NCBI RefSeq assembly: GCF_040712085.1 | Contig: NZ_JBFCVK010000005.1 | Span: 248,001 to 312,000, forward strand | Source: Aquibaculum sediminis | GTDB taxonomy: Bacteria > Pseudomonadota > Alphaproteobacteria > Kiloniellales > DSM-21159 | Direction of reading: 5' to 3' | Length of the DNA: 64,000 nt | Part shown: one piece after another, positions 41,263 to 50,378 of the stretch | How the letters are laid out: every line of letters begins with the position of its first letter | Numbering within the stretch: position 1 is the first letter of the stretch | Notes under the pieces: generated by a model | Seen by the model: only the letters and a program-made list of their open reading frames with translations | What the model was told of the DNA's origin: nothing | Databases searched by the model: none | Position numbers and translations under genes: made by a program

Positions 41263-44200
41263 ATGCCGGCGGAACGGCTCCGCATATCCTCGATCCCGAG
41301 CGGGGTCGCCTTCGTCGATACGCTGGCGCGGGGCCTGCTGTGGCGCTTTCCCGAGCCCGAGGCTCTGGCCGGCGTCACCCTGCTCCTACCGACCCGGCGC
41401 GCCTGCCGCGCGCTCCGCGATGCCTTCCTGCGGGTGACGGACGGCGCGCCGCTGCTGTTGCCGCGGTTGCTGCCGCTGGGCGATCTGGACGCCGACGAGC
41501 TGCTGCTCTCCGCCGATGAGGGCCTCCCCGCCGACGACCTGACGCTGCCGCAGGCGGTCCCGCCCCTGCTGCGCCAGCTTCAACTGGCTCGCTTGATCGT
41601 TGCCTGGGGTCAGGCCGCCGGCCGGGCCGAAGCGCCCGATGAGGAGCGGGTGGCCCCGCTGGCGCAGGAATTGGCCCGCCTCATCGACCAGGTCGACACT
41701 GAAGGCCTGGACTTCACGCATCTGAAGGATCTGGTGCCCGAGCGCTATGCGGAGCACTGGGGCGAGACCCTTCGCTTCCTGGAGATCGTCGCCACCCATT
41801 GGCCCCAGGTGCAGGACGAACTCGGCTGCCTCGGCCCGGCCGAGCGGCGGCGGCGCCTGCACGAAGCCCAGGTGGCGGCCTGGATCAGCAATCCGCCGGA
41901 CAGGCCCATCATCGCCGCCGGCTCCACCGGTTCCATTCCCTCGACCGCGGCGCTCCTGGGCACCATCGCCGCACTGCCGCAGGGAGAAGTGGTTCTGCCC
42001 GGCCTGGATCGGGACAGCGATGCCGCAGCCTGGGCCTCCATTGCCGAGGATCCGGCGCATCCCCAGCACACCATGGCGCGCCTGCTCGCCCAACTCGGCG
42101 TGGAGCGCGAAGCGGTCGGGGCGTGGCCGGGCCGCTCCAGTTTCGAAGACAGACCGCCCTTTGCACCGCTTCCTGCCGATCGGACCGCAAGAAACAGGCT
42201 ACTGCACGCGGCCATGCTGCCCGCCGCCGCCACCCAACAATGGAGTGCCTTCAAGGACCCGCCGGAGGCGGTGCGCGCGGCCTTTGCCGGTGTCACGCGC
42301 CTCGAGGCGGAAACCCAGGGTGAGGAGGCCACGGCCATCGCGCTGCTGCTGCGCGAGGCCCTGGAGACGGCCGAGCGCACCGCCGCCCTGGTCACACCGG
42401 ACCGGGCGCTGGCGCGGCGCGTGGCGGCCGAGCTGGCGCGCTGGGACATCGCCATCGACGACTCCGCCGGACGGCCCCTGACGGAGACCGAAGCCGGCAG
42501 TTTCCTGCGCCTGACCGCTGCCGCGGTCTGGGAAGGCTTCGCCCCGGTGCCGCTGCTTGCCTGCCTGAAGCATCCCTTAGCCGCCGGCGGCGCCGCGCTT
42601 GGGAACTTCCATGGCCAAGTGCGCGCGCTCGATCGCCTGGTGCTGCGCGGGCCGCGCCCGGCTCCTGGCATCGAAGGGCTGCGCGCCGCCCTGCTGCAGG
42701 CAGGTGACGTCGCCGCCTCCTTGACGCCACTGCTGGACAGCCTCGAGGTCCTGGCCGCCCCCTTCGTGAGAGCCCTGCGCGTGGGCCGGACTCTCACCGA
42801 TGTGCTGGCCGCCCACATCGCCTTTGCCGAGGGCCTGGCAAGCAGCAGCGAGGCTGCGGGCGCCGAGCGTCTCTGGTCCGGCGAGGAAGGCGAGGCAGCG
42901 GCGGACTTCCTGCAGGAGTTTTCCGAGGCCGCCAAGGCCAGCGCAGGCATGGCCAGCCTGGATTACCCGGCACTGCTCGACACTCTACTGGCCCAGCGCG
43001 TGGTGCGCCCCCGCTTCGGCCGCCATCCGCGCCTGGCCATTCTGGGCCCCATCGAGGCGCGCCTGCAGCAACCGGACCTCGTCATTCTTGGCAGCCTCGT
43101 TGAGGGCACCTGGCCGGCGGAGAGCGATCCCGGTCCCTGGCTGTCGCGCCCCATGCGCGTCGACTTCGGCCTGCCGCCGCTGGAACGGCGTGTCGGGCTG
43201 GCGGCACACGACTTCATCCAGGCCCTTGGCGCCGAACAGGTGGTCCTCACCCGGGCTCGCAAGGTCGATGGGACGCCAACGGTGCCCTCGCGCTGGCTCT
43301 TGCGCCTGGAGGCTCTCTTCCAGGCGCTGGGCGTCCCCGACGCCATCCGTGACGACAGCGCCCGCTGGGCGGGCTGGGCCCAGGCCCTGGACCGTGCGGA
43401 GCGACACGAGCCACAGGGCCGTCCGGCGCCACGACCACCCTTGACCGCGCGCCCGACCCGCTTGCCGGTCACCGGGGTGGAGGAGTGGATCCGCGACCCC
43501 TACTCGCTTTACGCAAGGCGCATACTCAAGCTGCGCAAACTGGACCCACTGGACGCGGACCCCAGTGCGGCCGATCGCGGCAGCATGATCCACAGCGTGC
43601 TGGAAGGCTTTGTCGCCGCCTTCCCTGCAGACTTGCCGGCAGAAGCCGAGCCGCGCCTGCTGGAGCTGGCGCGGACGCATTTCGAGCCGCTGCGCGCCCG
43701 TCCCGGCCTCTACGCCTTCTGGTGGCCGCGCTTCCAGCGCATCGCCGCCTGGATCGTTCAGCAGGAGCGCCAGCGCCGGGCCACCAATCCGCGTCTGTTT
43801 GCGGAGGTCAGCGGACGCCTGGAGTTCGGCGGCTTCATCCTGACGGCCAAGGCCGACCGCATTGAGCAGCACCCCGTCGGCTCGCTCACCCTCGTCGACT
43901 ACAAGACCGGTAGCCCGCCGAGCGGCAAGGAGGTGGTTGCCGGCTACGCACCGCAGCTGTCGCTTGAAGCCGCGATCGCCGCAAGTGGAGGCTTTCCCGG
44001 CATTCCGGCGACCCCGGTGGCGGAACTGCTTTACTGGAAGCTGACCGGCGGCACCCCGGCGGGCGAAGAACGCTCGGCCCTGGGCCAGTCACGCACGTCG
44101 CCCTCGGAGGTGGCTGAGATCGCGCTCGAAGGCCTGCGCCGGCGGATCGAGGACTTCGCCGATCCGCAAACGCCCTACCCCGCACTGCCACGTCCCGGCC

Positions 44201-44280
44201 GGGCGCCGCGCTTCAACGACTATGCCCACCTCGCGCGCCACAAGGAATGGGCCAGTTCTGGCGGGGAGAATGAGGCATGA
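41263..44280 (+). CDS. addB: Double-strand break repair protein AddB (alphaproteobacterial type)
   Basis: This 1005-residue subunit of the AddAB helicase-nuclease processes DNA ends for RecA. The N-terminal half is helicase-like but has TLLLPTRRACRALRDAF where a Walker A would be expected, as is usual for alphaproteobacterial AddB. The middle has VILGSLVEGTWPAESDPGPW and RRVGLAAHDFIQALGAEQVV. The C-terminal nuclease domain contains GSMIHSVLEGF and Asp879-Tyr-Lys-Thr-Gly with a following Gln (YAPQLSLE). The gene overlaps addA by 4 bases. The ATG start has only a weak GGGTGAT ribosome site. Confidence 0.93.
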   Translation: MPAERLRISSIPSGVAFVDTLARGLLWRFPEPEALAGVTLLLPTRRACRALRDAFLRVTDGAPLLLPRLLPLGDLDADELLLSADEGLPADDLTLPQAVPPLLRQLQLARLIVAWGQAAGRAEAPDEERVAPLAQELARLIDQVDTEGLDFTHLKDLVPERYAEHWGETLRFLEIVATHWPQVQDELGCLGPAERRRRLHEAQVAAWISNPPDRPIIAAGSTGSIPSTAALLGTIAALPQGEVVLPGLDRDSDAAAWASIAEDPAHPQHTMARLLAQLGVEREAVGAWPGRSSFEDRPPFAPLPADRTARNRLLHAAMLPAAATQQWSAFKDPPEAVRAAFAGVTRLEAETQGEEATAIALLLREALETAERTAALVTPDRALARRVAAELARWDIAIDDSAGRPLTETEAGSFLRLTAAAVWEGFAPVPLLACLKHPLAAGGAALGNFHGQVRALDRLVLRGPRPAPGIEGLRAALLQAGDVAASLTPLLDSLEVLAAPFVRALRVGRTLTDVLAAHIAFAEGLASSSEAAGAERLWSGEEGEAAADFLQEFSEAAKASAGMASLDYPALLDTLLAQRVVRPRFGRHPRLAILGPIEARLQQPDLVILGSLVEGTWPAESDPGPWLSRPMRVDFGLPPLERRVGLAAHDFIQALGAEQVVLTRARKVDGTPTVPSRWLLRLEALFQALGVPDAIRDDSARWAGWAQALDRAERHEPQGRPAPRPPLTARPTRLPVTGVEEWIRDPYSLYARRILKLRKLDPLDADPSAADRGSMIHSVLEGFVAAFPADLPAEAEPRLLELARTHFEPLRARPGLYAFWWPRFQRIAAWIVQQERQRRATNPRLFAEVSGRLEFGGFILTAKADRIEQHPVGSLTLVDYKTGSPPSGKEVVAGYAPQLSLEAAIAASGGFPGIPATPVAELLYWKLTGGTPAGEERSALGQSRTSPSEVAEIALEGLRRRIEDFADPQTPYPALPRPGRAPRFNDYAHLARHKEWASSGGENEA

Positions 44281-47200
44281 GCCAGGCGAAAGGATCGGCC
44301 GCAACCCCGGAAGACCTGCGCCTGGAAAAGCGCGCGCGCGCCACGGCGCTGCAGTTACGCGCTGCCGACCCGGAAGCCTCGGTCTGGGTCAACGCCTCGG
44401 CGGGGACCGGCAAGACCAAGGTGCTGACCGACCGGGTGCTGACCCTGCTGCTGCGCGGCACGCCGCCGGAGCGACTGCTTTGCCTGACCTTCACCAAGGC
44501 GGCGGCGGCGGAGATGCGCAACCGCCTGGCAAAGGTGCTGCAGCATTGGGCGACCTCCGATGAGGAGGTGCTGACGGACAGGCTCTTTCAGCTGCTCGGT
44601 CGGCCTGCGGAGCCGGAGGAAAGCCTGCGTGCCCGCCAACTCCTGGCGCGGGTGCTCGATTCCCCCGGCGGCATGAAGATCCAGACGATCCACGGCTTCT
44701 GCCAGTCGGTCCTGAGCCGCTTTCCCCTGGAAGCCGGCGTGGCACCGCACTTTCGTCTGATCGAGGAGCAGGGCGCGGGCGAGCGTCTCGCCGCTGCCCG
44801 CGACCGCGTGCTGGCCGACGCCGGCCGCAATCCGGCTCTCGCCGAGGCCCTCGCGCGCATCACGCCCCTGGTGGGGGAAGGCGACTTCGCGAGCCTGCTG
44901 CAGGCGCTCGTCGGCGAACGTGGCCGGTTGCACGAACTGCTCGCCCACTTCAAGGGGCCGGAAGCCCTCTCCGATGCCGTTGCCCGGCAGCTCGGCGTGC
45001 CCGCTGATGCGACTCCGGAAGCTTGTCTGGCGAGCGCCTGCGCGGAAGCCTCTTTCGAGGGAGCCGCACTGCGTCGGGCGGTCGTCGTCATGGAGACCGG
45101 CACGACGCAGGACTGGAAACGTGCAGCCCTGCTGCGGCCGTGGCTTGCGGCCGGAGACACCGATCGCCAAGAGCTCTGGGAGAGCTATCTCTCCGTGTTC
45201 TTCAAGTCCGATGGGGAAAAGCGCGATGCCTATCTGACCAAGAAACTCTGCACCGCCCACCCCGACGCCGAAGAAGCGTTGCAGAACGAAGCCCTGCGTC
45301 TTGAAAGAGTACGGGAAACTCACCGCGCCCTCACGCTGGCCTGCGGCACGCGGGCGCTGCTGCGGCTGGGCGCAGCGGTTCTGAAGGACTATGAGCGCGG
45401 CAAGCGGGAACATGCCCTGCTCGACTATGACGACCTGATCTTGTGCACCCGTGATCTGCTGCGCCGCGCCCAGATCACCCCCTGGGTGCTCTACAAGCTG
45501 GATGGTGGCCTCGATCACCTGCTGATCGACGAGGCCCAGGACACCAACCCAGAGCAGTGGGAGGTGGTCAAGCTCCTGACCGAGGAGTTCTTCGCCGGCG
45601 AAGGCGCAGCGGAAGCACGTCTCGCCGGGCCGGCGCGCTCTCTTTTCGCCGTGGGCGATGCCAAGCAGTCGATCTACCGCTTCCAGCGCGCCGATCCGGA
45701 GCAGTTCACCCACATGCAAGGCTACTTCGCCGGCCGGGCGCGGGAGGCCGAGCGGCGCTGGGACCCGGTGGACCTGATCCACTCCTTCCGCTCGAATGCC
45801 GCGGTGCTGCGCCTCGTCGACCAGGTATTCCAGGACGATGAGGCCCAGCGCGGCCTGCACTTCCGCCAGCCCTGGCTGGCGCATGATCCCGTGCGTGTCG
45901 GTCAGGGCGGCCGGGTCGAACTTTGGCCCGCACCGAGCCCGGAAAAGGAGGAGGAAGAGGATCCCTGGGTGGCGGTTCCAGGGCGTCGCAGCCAAGCCGC
46001 ACCGCTCACCCGTCTGGCGCGCCTGATCGCCACGCGCATCTCTGCCTGGATCAACAGCCCTCACGCCCAGACTGGCGACGAGGCCTGGCTCGACTCCCGT
46101 GATCGCCCCTTACGCGCCGGCGACATTCTGGTGCTGGTGCGGCGCCGCAACGCCTTCGTCGAGGAGCTGATTCGCGAACTCAAGCAGCGCAACGTGCCGG
46201 TCGCCGGCAGCGATCGCATGACTCTGATGGAGCAGCTGGCGGTCATGGATCTGGTGGCGCTGGGCCGTTCCCTGCTGTTACCGGAGGACGACCTCACCCT
46301 CGCCACTGCGTTGAAGGGGCCGCTCATCGGCTTCAGCGAGGAACAACTCTTCGACCTGGCCTGGAATCGCCCCGGCAGTCTCTGGGCGGCGCTGCAGGCG
46401 CGCGCTGCCGATGACGAAGCCTGCCATCAGGCACTCGATTTCCTGAAGCGCTTGAGCAGCCAGGCGCGCACCCGGCCACCCTTCGAACTCTACGCCGAGC
46501 TGCTGGCGCAGGGCGGGCGCACCCAGCTGCTGCGCCGCCTCGGCCCCGACGCGGCTGACCCCATCGAAGAGTTCCTGAACCTCGCCCGTGCCTATGAGCG
46601 CGATTCCACGGTCTCCCTCGAGGGCTTCCTCCATTGGCTGGAAAGCAGCCCGCGCCAGATCAAGCGCGACATGGAGGCCGGTGGCGAGGAAGTGCGGATC
46701 ATGACGGTGCATGGCGCCAAGGGACTCCAGGCGCCGGTGGTATTCCTGCCCGATACCCTGCAACTACCCAACGACCGCACCCGCCTGCTCTGGTTGGTGC
46801 CGCAGCAAGACGAACCCGCGCCCCTGCCGCTCTGGACACCGCGGCAGGAACTGGAGGTGCGTGCCGCAGCGACAGCTCGCCGGGCCGAGCGCGAGGCGAT
46901 GGCCGAGGAGCAGCATCGCCTGCTCTACGTGGCCCTGACCCGCGCGGAAGACCGTCTCTATATCTGTGGCTGGCACACCAGCAAGCGTGCCCCGCAGGGC
47001 AACTGGTATGAGTTGGTCCAGCAGGCCTTTGCCAGCGGACTGGCGCAGCAGGTGGAGTTCGATTTCACGGAAGAACTGCCCGAGGGCGAAGGCTGGAGTG
47101 GCGAAGGCTGGCGCATCGAGGCAGCACAGACCACCAGTCCGGACACGCTGGGCGAGACGGCGAATGCCGCCCGAACGCCCCCCTTGCCGGCCTGGGTCCA

Positions 47201-47810
47201 ACAGCAGCCCATGCCTGAACAGGCGCCAACGCGACCCCTCGCTCCTTCGCGCCCCGCCCAAAACGATCCGGCGCCCCGCTCGCCGCTGCAAGGTTCGCAG
47301 GACGGCACCTTCCGCCGCGGCATCCTGATCCACCGGCTGCTGCAAAGCCTGCCCGATCTGCCTGCCGGGCAGCGGGCAGCGGTCGGACGGCGCTGGTTGG
47401 CCCAGCCACAGCACGGCCTGGCGGACGATACGGCGGAGTCGTTGTTGGCCGAAGTCCTGGCCGTGCTGGATACACCGGATTTCGCGCCGCTGTTCGGCCC
47501 CGGTAGCCGCGCCGAAGTACCGATCGCCGGGCTGGTGCAGACACCCGAGGGCCCTCTCGCCCTTTCGGGGCAGTTGGATCGGCTCTACGTGGATAGCGAG
47601 CAGGTGCTGGTGGTCGATTTCAAGACCAACCGCCCGCCGCCACAGACCGCCGCCCAGGTGGCACCAGCCTACCTGCGGCAGATGGCCGCCTACCGCGCCC
47701 TGCTGCGCGATATCTACCCCGGCCGGCAGCTGCATTGCGCCCTGCTCTGGACCGACGGGCCCCGGCTCATGCCTTTGGACTCGGCTATACTGGATACAAT
47801 TCTGGCGTGA
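44277..47810 (+). CDS. addA: AddA helicase-nuclease
   Basis: This 1177-residue UvrD/RecB-type helicase has a C-terminal nuclease. Walker A is SAGTGKTK (41-48), Walker B is Asp418-Glu-Ala-Gln-Asp, motif III is VGDAKQSIYRFQRAD and motif V is MTVHGAKGLQAPVVFLPD. Motif VI is LLYVALTRAEDRLYI, and the nuclease core is LVVDFKTNRPPPQ. It loads on blunt ends with AddB and generates 3' tails. The addB-addA-trxA order is characteristic of alphaproteobacteria. The length is normal and no frame break is seen. Confidence 0.95.
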   Translation: MSQAKGSAATPEDLRLEKRARATALQLRAADPEASVWVNASAGTGKTKVLTDRVLTLLLRGTPPERLLCLTFTKAAAAEMRNRLAKVLQHWATSDEEVLTDRLFQLLGRPAEPEESLRARQLLARVLDSPGGMKIQTIHGFCQSVLSRFPLEAGVAPHFRLIEEQGAGERLAAARDRVLADAGRNPALAEALARITPLVGEGDFASLLQALVGERGRLHELLAHFKGPEALSDAVARQLGVPADATPEACLASACAEASFEGAALRRAVVVMETGTTQDWKRAALLRPWLAAGDTDRQELWESYLSVFFKSDGEKRDAYLTKKLCTAHPDAEEALQNEALRLERVRETHRALTLACGTRALLRLGAAVLKDYERGKREHALLDYDDLILCTRDLLRRAQITPWVLYKLDGGLDHLLIDEAQDTNPEQWEVVKLLTEEFFAGEGAAEARLAGPARSLFAVGDAKQSIYRFQRADPEQFTHMQGYFAGRAREAERRWDPVDLIHSFRSNAAVLRLVDQVFQDDEAQRGLHFRQPWLAHDPVRVGQGGRVELWPAPSPEKEEEEDPWVAVPGRRSQAAPLTRLARLIATRISAWINSPHAQTGDEAWLDSRDRPLRAGDILVLVRRRNAFVEELIRELKQRNVPVAGSDRMTLMEQLAVMDLVALGRSLLLPEDDLTLATALKGPLIGFSEEQLFDLAWNRPGSLWAALQARAADDEACHQALDFLKRLSSQARTRPPFELYAELLAQGGRTQLLRRLGPDAADPIEEFLNLARAYERDSTVSLEGFLHWLESSPRQIKRDMEAGGEEVRIMTVHGAKGLQAPVVFLPDTLQLPNDRTRLLWLVPQQDEPAPLPLWTPRQELEVRAAATARRAEREAMAEEQHRLLYVALTRAEDRLYICGWHTSKRAPQGNWYELVQQAFASGLAQQVEFDFTEELPEGEGWSGEGWRIEAAQTTSPDTLGETANAARTPPLPAWVQQQPMPEQAPTRPLAPSRPAQNDPAPRSPLQGSQDGTFRRGILIHRLLQSLPDLPAGQRAAVGRRWLAQPQHGLADDTAESLLAEVLAVLDTPDFAPLFGPGSRAEVPIAGLVQTPEGPLALSGQLDRLYVDSEQVLVVDFKTNRPPPQTAAQVAPAYLRQMAAYRALLRDIYPGRQLHCALLWTDGPRLMPLDSAILDTILA

Positions 47811-47892
47811 ATAGCGGTGCCTTGACGCTCCCGGCGGGCTTCCCAATACTCTGCCCAACCAAATGACGGCCCCCAACAGGCAAGAGGAAGCC

Positions 47893-48219
47893 ATGAGCAC
47901 CTCCAAAGTGACCGACGCGAGTTTCGACACCGACGTCCTGAAGTCCGGAAAACCCGTGGTGGTGGATTTCTGGGCCGAGTGGTGCGGCCCCTGCAAGATG
48001 ATCTCTCCGGCCTTGGAAGAGATTTCCCAGGCCCTGGGAGAAAAGGTGGAGATCGCCAAGCTCAACATCGACGAGAACCCCATGACGCCCTCCAAGTATG
48101 GCGTCCGCGGCATCCCGACTCTGATGATCTTCCGCGACGGCCAGGTAGCCTCGACGAAGATCGGTGCCCTGCCGAAAAACCAGCTTCAGGCCTGGATCGA
48201 AGAGAATATAGAAGCCTGA
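47893..48219 (+). CDS. trxA: Thioredoxin
   Basis: This 108-residue protein has the WCGPC redox site (Cys31, Cys34), the cis-Pro segment GIPTLMIF and Asp25 in VVDFWAEW. It reduces disulfides in ribonucleotide reductase and other cytosolic enzymes. The ATG at 47893 follows AAGAGGAAG; an in-frame codon 30 bases upstream would add a non-conserved extension. It follows addA after 82 bases. Confidence 0.95.
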   Translation: MSTSKVTDASFDTDVLKSGKPVVVDFWAEWCGPCKMISPALEEISQALGEKVEIAKLNIDENPMTPSKYGVRGIPTLMIFRDGQVASTKIGALPKNQLQAWIEENIEA

Positions 48220-48347
48220 ATTCCTCTGTGGGCGGGCCCGCGGCCTTGACGCAGCGGGCCCGCTTGCGTAGAAGCACCCGACCGCGACCGGAGGCCTCTG
48301 CGGCATCCGGCGTTTCTTTATGACATGCAGCAAGTGGAATCGGAATC

Positions 48348-48641
48348 ATGGCACGACGTTGCGCCTTCACCGGCAAGGGCGTGCAGTCCGGCAACAACGT
48401 GAGCCACGCGAACAATAAGTCGCGGCGTCGCTTTCTGCCGAATTTGCAGCAAACCTCCCTGTACAGCGATGCGCTCAAGCGCATGGTGCGCCTGCGCCTG
48501 ACGACCTCGGCGATTCGTACCATTGAGCACAAGGGTGGCCTCGACGCCTTCCTGCTCAACACGAACAACAGCCGCCTGAGCCCGGAGGCGCAGCGCCTCA
48601 AGCGCCAGGTGTCCCACGCCGGGGCGACCGCCCAAGCCTGA
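48348..48641 (+). CDS. rpmB: 50S ribosomal protein L28
   Basis: This basic 97-residue protein begins MARRCAFTGKGVQSGNNVSHANNKSRRRFLPN, the conserved L28 N-terminus, followed by LRLTTSAIRTIEHKGGLDAFL. The length is typical of alphaproteobacterial L28. It stands alone downstream of trxA. A hairpin at 48644-48671 and an intrinsic terminator at 48715-48748 follow. Confidence 0.97.
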   Translation: MARRCAFTGKGVQSGNNVSHANNKSRRRFLPNLQQTSLYSDALKRMVRLRLTTSAIRTIEHKGGLDAFLLNTNNSRLSPEAQRLKRQVSHAGATAQA

Positions 48642-48643
48642 CA

Positions 48644-48748
48644 CGTCTGGGCGCGGGCAAGCGTCCAGACGACTCCCTGCCGCCACGGCGGGGTAGTGCA
48701 GAACCAAGTCGCTGGCCCGTGAGTTGCATAAGCAGCTCGCGGGTTTTT
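48644..48748 (+). terminator. Hairpin plus intrinsic terminator after rpmB
   Basis: CGTCTGGGCGC (48644-48654) pairs with GCGTCCAGACG (48661-48671) around GGGCAA. A second stem, GCCCGTGAG (48715-48723) with CTCGCGGGT (48736-48744), has two wobble pairs and runs into TTTTT (48744-48748). The second has the form of a Rho-independent terminator for rpmB. The remaining bases up to 48920 hold no other feature that I can see. Confidence 0.7.
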
Positions 48749-48920
48749 GCATTGCAGGGTTGCTTTGCCGACAGCTGCCATTGCGTTTATTGTACAAACG
48801 GAAAAAACATATTGGCGCAGTGCCAAGGCAGACCGTACTCTCAATACTAGATGATCCAGCGTCAGTTACGTCTGAAATGGTGCGGTCAAGAGCGCCCCGC
48901 GACAGTCAGGAGAGAGACAA

Positions 48921-48983
48921 ATGAGTGACGCCTGCAAACCTATGCCAGCGTCCAGCGGTCTCGAAGCCGTTCGGAGGATTTGA
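48921..48983 (+). CDS. Possible 20-residue leader peptide before the EAL regulator
   Basis: An ATG at 48921 with AGGAGAGAGAC upstream opens a 20-codon frame, MSDACKPMPASSGLEAVRRI. Its stop (48981-48983) lies just after the GGAGGA ribosome site and 4 bases before the GTG of the next gene. Such an arrangement would couple translation of the regulator to ribosomes ending the leader. It may instead be chance, with the regulator starting at an in-frame GTG at 48925. Confidence 0.35.
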   Translation: MSDACKPMPASSGLEAVRRI

Positions 48984-48987
48984 CTCC

Positions 48988-50232
48988 GTGACGTCGCAGT
49001 TCTCACCCACCCCGCGCCTGCTGGCCATCGACGATGATCCCGCGATCGGTCGCATGCTCGAACTCTTGGCGCGCAACAGTGGCTTCGAAGCCAAGGCCAC
49101 CACCGACAGCGAAGAGTTCGCGCGTCTGGCGGAAGAGTGGCAGCCGACGCACGTTTCCGTCGATCTGGCGATGCCGGGTGAGGACGGACTGTCGGTGCTG
49201 CGGCGGCTGGCATCCATGGGGTGCAAGGCCCGGATCATCATCCTCAGCGGCCTCGACGATCCGGTGCTCGGTGCCGCGCGTGCCATGGCCGAGGAAGACG
49301 GTCTCACGGTCGCCGGTGTCCTGATCAAGCCGTTCAGCAGCAGCAAGCTGCGCGCCTTGCTCTTTGACACGAGCGAGACATCCACTGTCCCGAAGCCCAG
49401 CGAGACAGATTACAAGCCCAAGGCCCATCCCGCTGTCTCGGCAGACAGCATTGCCCAGGGATTAAACGACAGCCATTTCACGCTTCACTACCAGCCGGTG
49501 ATAAACTGTGCCACCGGCACCCCTGCCGGCTTCGAGGCCCTGGTGCGCTGGTCCCACCCGCAAGCGGGCTTGCTCCTGCCGCAGCATTTCATTTCAGTTG
49601 CGGAGACAGCCGGACTCATCGACCGACTGTCCGAGACCATCGTCTCTCAGGGTCTAATGTGGTTCAGCAGGCATTTTCGCGAGTCGGAGCTGTTTCTTGC
49701 CTTTAATCTTTCGGCACACAGCTTCCACGGCGATTCCTTCATCGACCGCATCGCGGCAGCCTCCAAGTCCATAGACATTGCCCCCGAACGCATTGTGCTG
49801 GAGCTGTCGGACACCGGTCGCGTGTCGGACCCGACCACCACGCTCAACATCCTGACGCGCCTGCGAGTAAACGGCTTTCAGCTGAGCATCGACGACTTCG
49901 GCATCGGCTATTCCTCGATGTCGGAACTGCTGCGCCTGCCGTGTACGACGATCAAGATCGACCGAAAGTTCGTAACGACAGCAAAGCAGTCGGAGGAGGC
50001 GCAGAAGATCATCACCTCGATTACCGACCTGGGCCGTCGCCTGGGACTGCGGGTCACTGCGGAAGGCGTGGAAGACGAATGGACCCTGTCTTTCCTGGCG
50101 ACAGTGGGCTGTGCCTACGCTCAAGGCTACTTCATCGGCCACCCCATGGAAGGGAGGACCGCCGTGGAGTGGTTCAATCAGCAGGAGGACAGCAACGGCG
50201 GCAGGGGCTCTGCCTCCTCCTTACGCGCCTGA
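48988..50232 (+). CDS. Response-regulator receiver plus EAL domain (c-di-GMP phosphodiesterase)
   Basis: This 414-residue cytosolic protein has a receiver domain at residues 9-125, with acidic pocket Asp15-Asp17, phosphorylation site Asp59 and Lys in LIKPF. Residues 150-400 form an EAL domain with FEALVRW, NLSAHSF, LELSDTG, DDFGIGYSS, KIDRKFV and AEGVE. Most catalytic residues are kept, with Asp in place of the second Glu of the usual ELTE. It should hydrolyse c-di-GMP under control of an unlinked histidine kinase. GTG 48988 has GGAGGA at a good distance; GTG 48925 is the alternative. Confidence 0.88.
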   Translation: MTSQFSPTPRLLAIDDDPAIGRMLELLARNSGFEAKATTDSEEFARLAEEWQPTHVSVDLAMPGEDGLSVLRRLASMGCKARIIILSGLDDPVLGAARAMAEEDGLTVAGVLIKPFSSSKLRALLFDTSETSTVPKPSETDYKPKAHPAVSADSIAQGLNDSHFTLHYQPVINCATGTPAGFEALVRWSHPQAGLLLPQHFISVAETAGLIDRLSETIVSQGLMWFSRHFRESELFLAFNLSAHSFHGDSFIDRIAAASKSIDIAPERIVLELSDTGRVSDPTTTLNILTRLRVNGFQLSIDDFGIGYSSMSELLRLPCTTIKIDRKFVTTAKQSEEAQKIITSITDLGRRLGLRVTAEGVEDEWTLSFLATVGCAYAQGYFIGHPMEGRTAVEWFNQQEDSNGGRGSASSLRA

Positions 50233-50237
50233 GCCCC

Positions 50238-50298
50238 AGACCGGATCGCATTTAATCTGAACCACATCGGGTTCAGATTAAATGCGTGAATCCGGTCT
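50238..50298. repeat. Long palindromic repeat (16-bp inner and 9-bp outer stem)
   Basis: GCATTTAATCTGAACC (50248-50263) pairs perfectly with GGTTCAGATTAAATGC (50270-50285). Flanking AGACCGGAT (50238-50246) pairs with ATCCGGTCT (50290-50298). It lies between the convergent EAL and MarR genes. The AT-rich inner arms differ from the GC-rich surroundings, as in dispersed intergenic repeats. A bidirectional terminator function is also possible. Confidence 0.75.
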
Positions 50299-50312
50299 GA
50301 TTTCAAAGGGTG

Positions 50313-50369
50313 TAGAGCACGCGTACTATTGGATCGCATAGCGATTCCAATTGAACGCGACCCGCTCTA
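50313..50369. repeat. Second imperfect palindromic repeat
   Basis: TAGAGC (50313-50318) pairs with GCTCTA (50364-50369). Inside lie GCGT/ACGC and TTGG/CCAA arms around CGCATAGCG. It sits 15 bases from the first palindrome and runs up to the MarR gene end. It resembles short intergenic dyads seen in many alphaproteobacteria and is distinct from the CATTGCGAGG type. Confidence 0.6.
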
Positions 50370-50378
50370 AGCCCCGGG

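Noticed and set aside
39294..41378. Minus-strand open frame of about 690 codons opposite phaC/phaA
   Set aside because: The plus strand holds a clear thiolase and synthase with active-site motifs; the antisense product has no recognisable domain.
44355..46064. Minus-strand open frame of about 570 codons opposite addA
   Set aside because: AddA motifs run continuously on the plus strand; the antisense frame is compositional noise.
50248..50369. Palindromes as part of a CRISPR array
   Set aside because: The two units differ in sequence, there are only two, and no spacer-like unique segments or cas genes are present.
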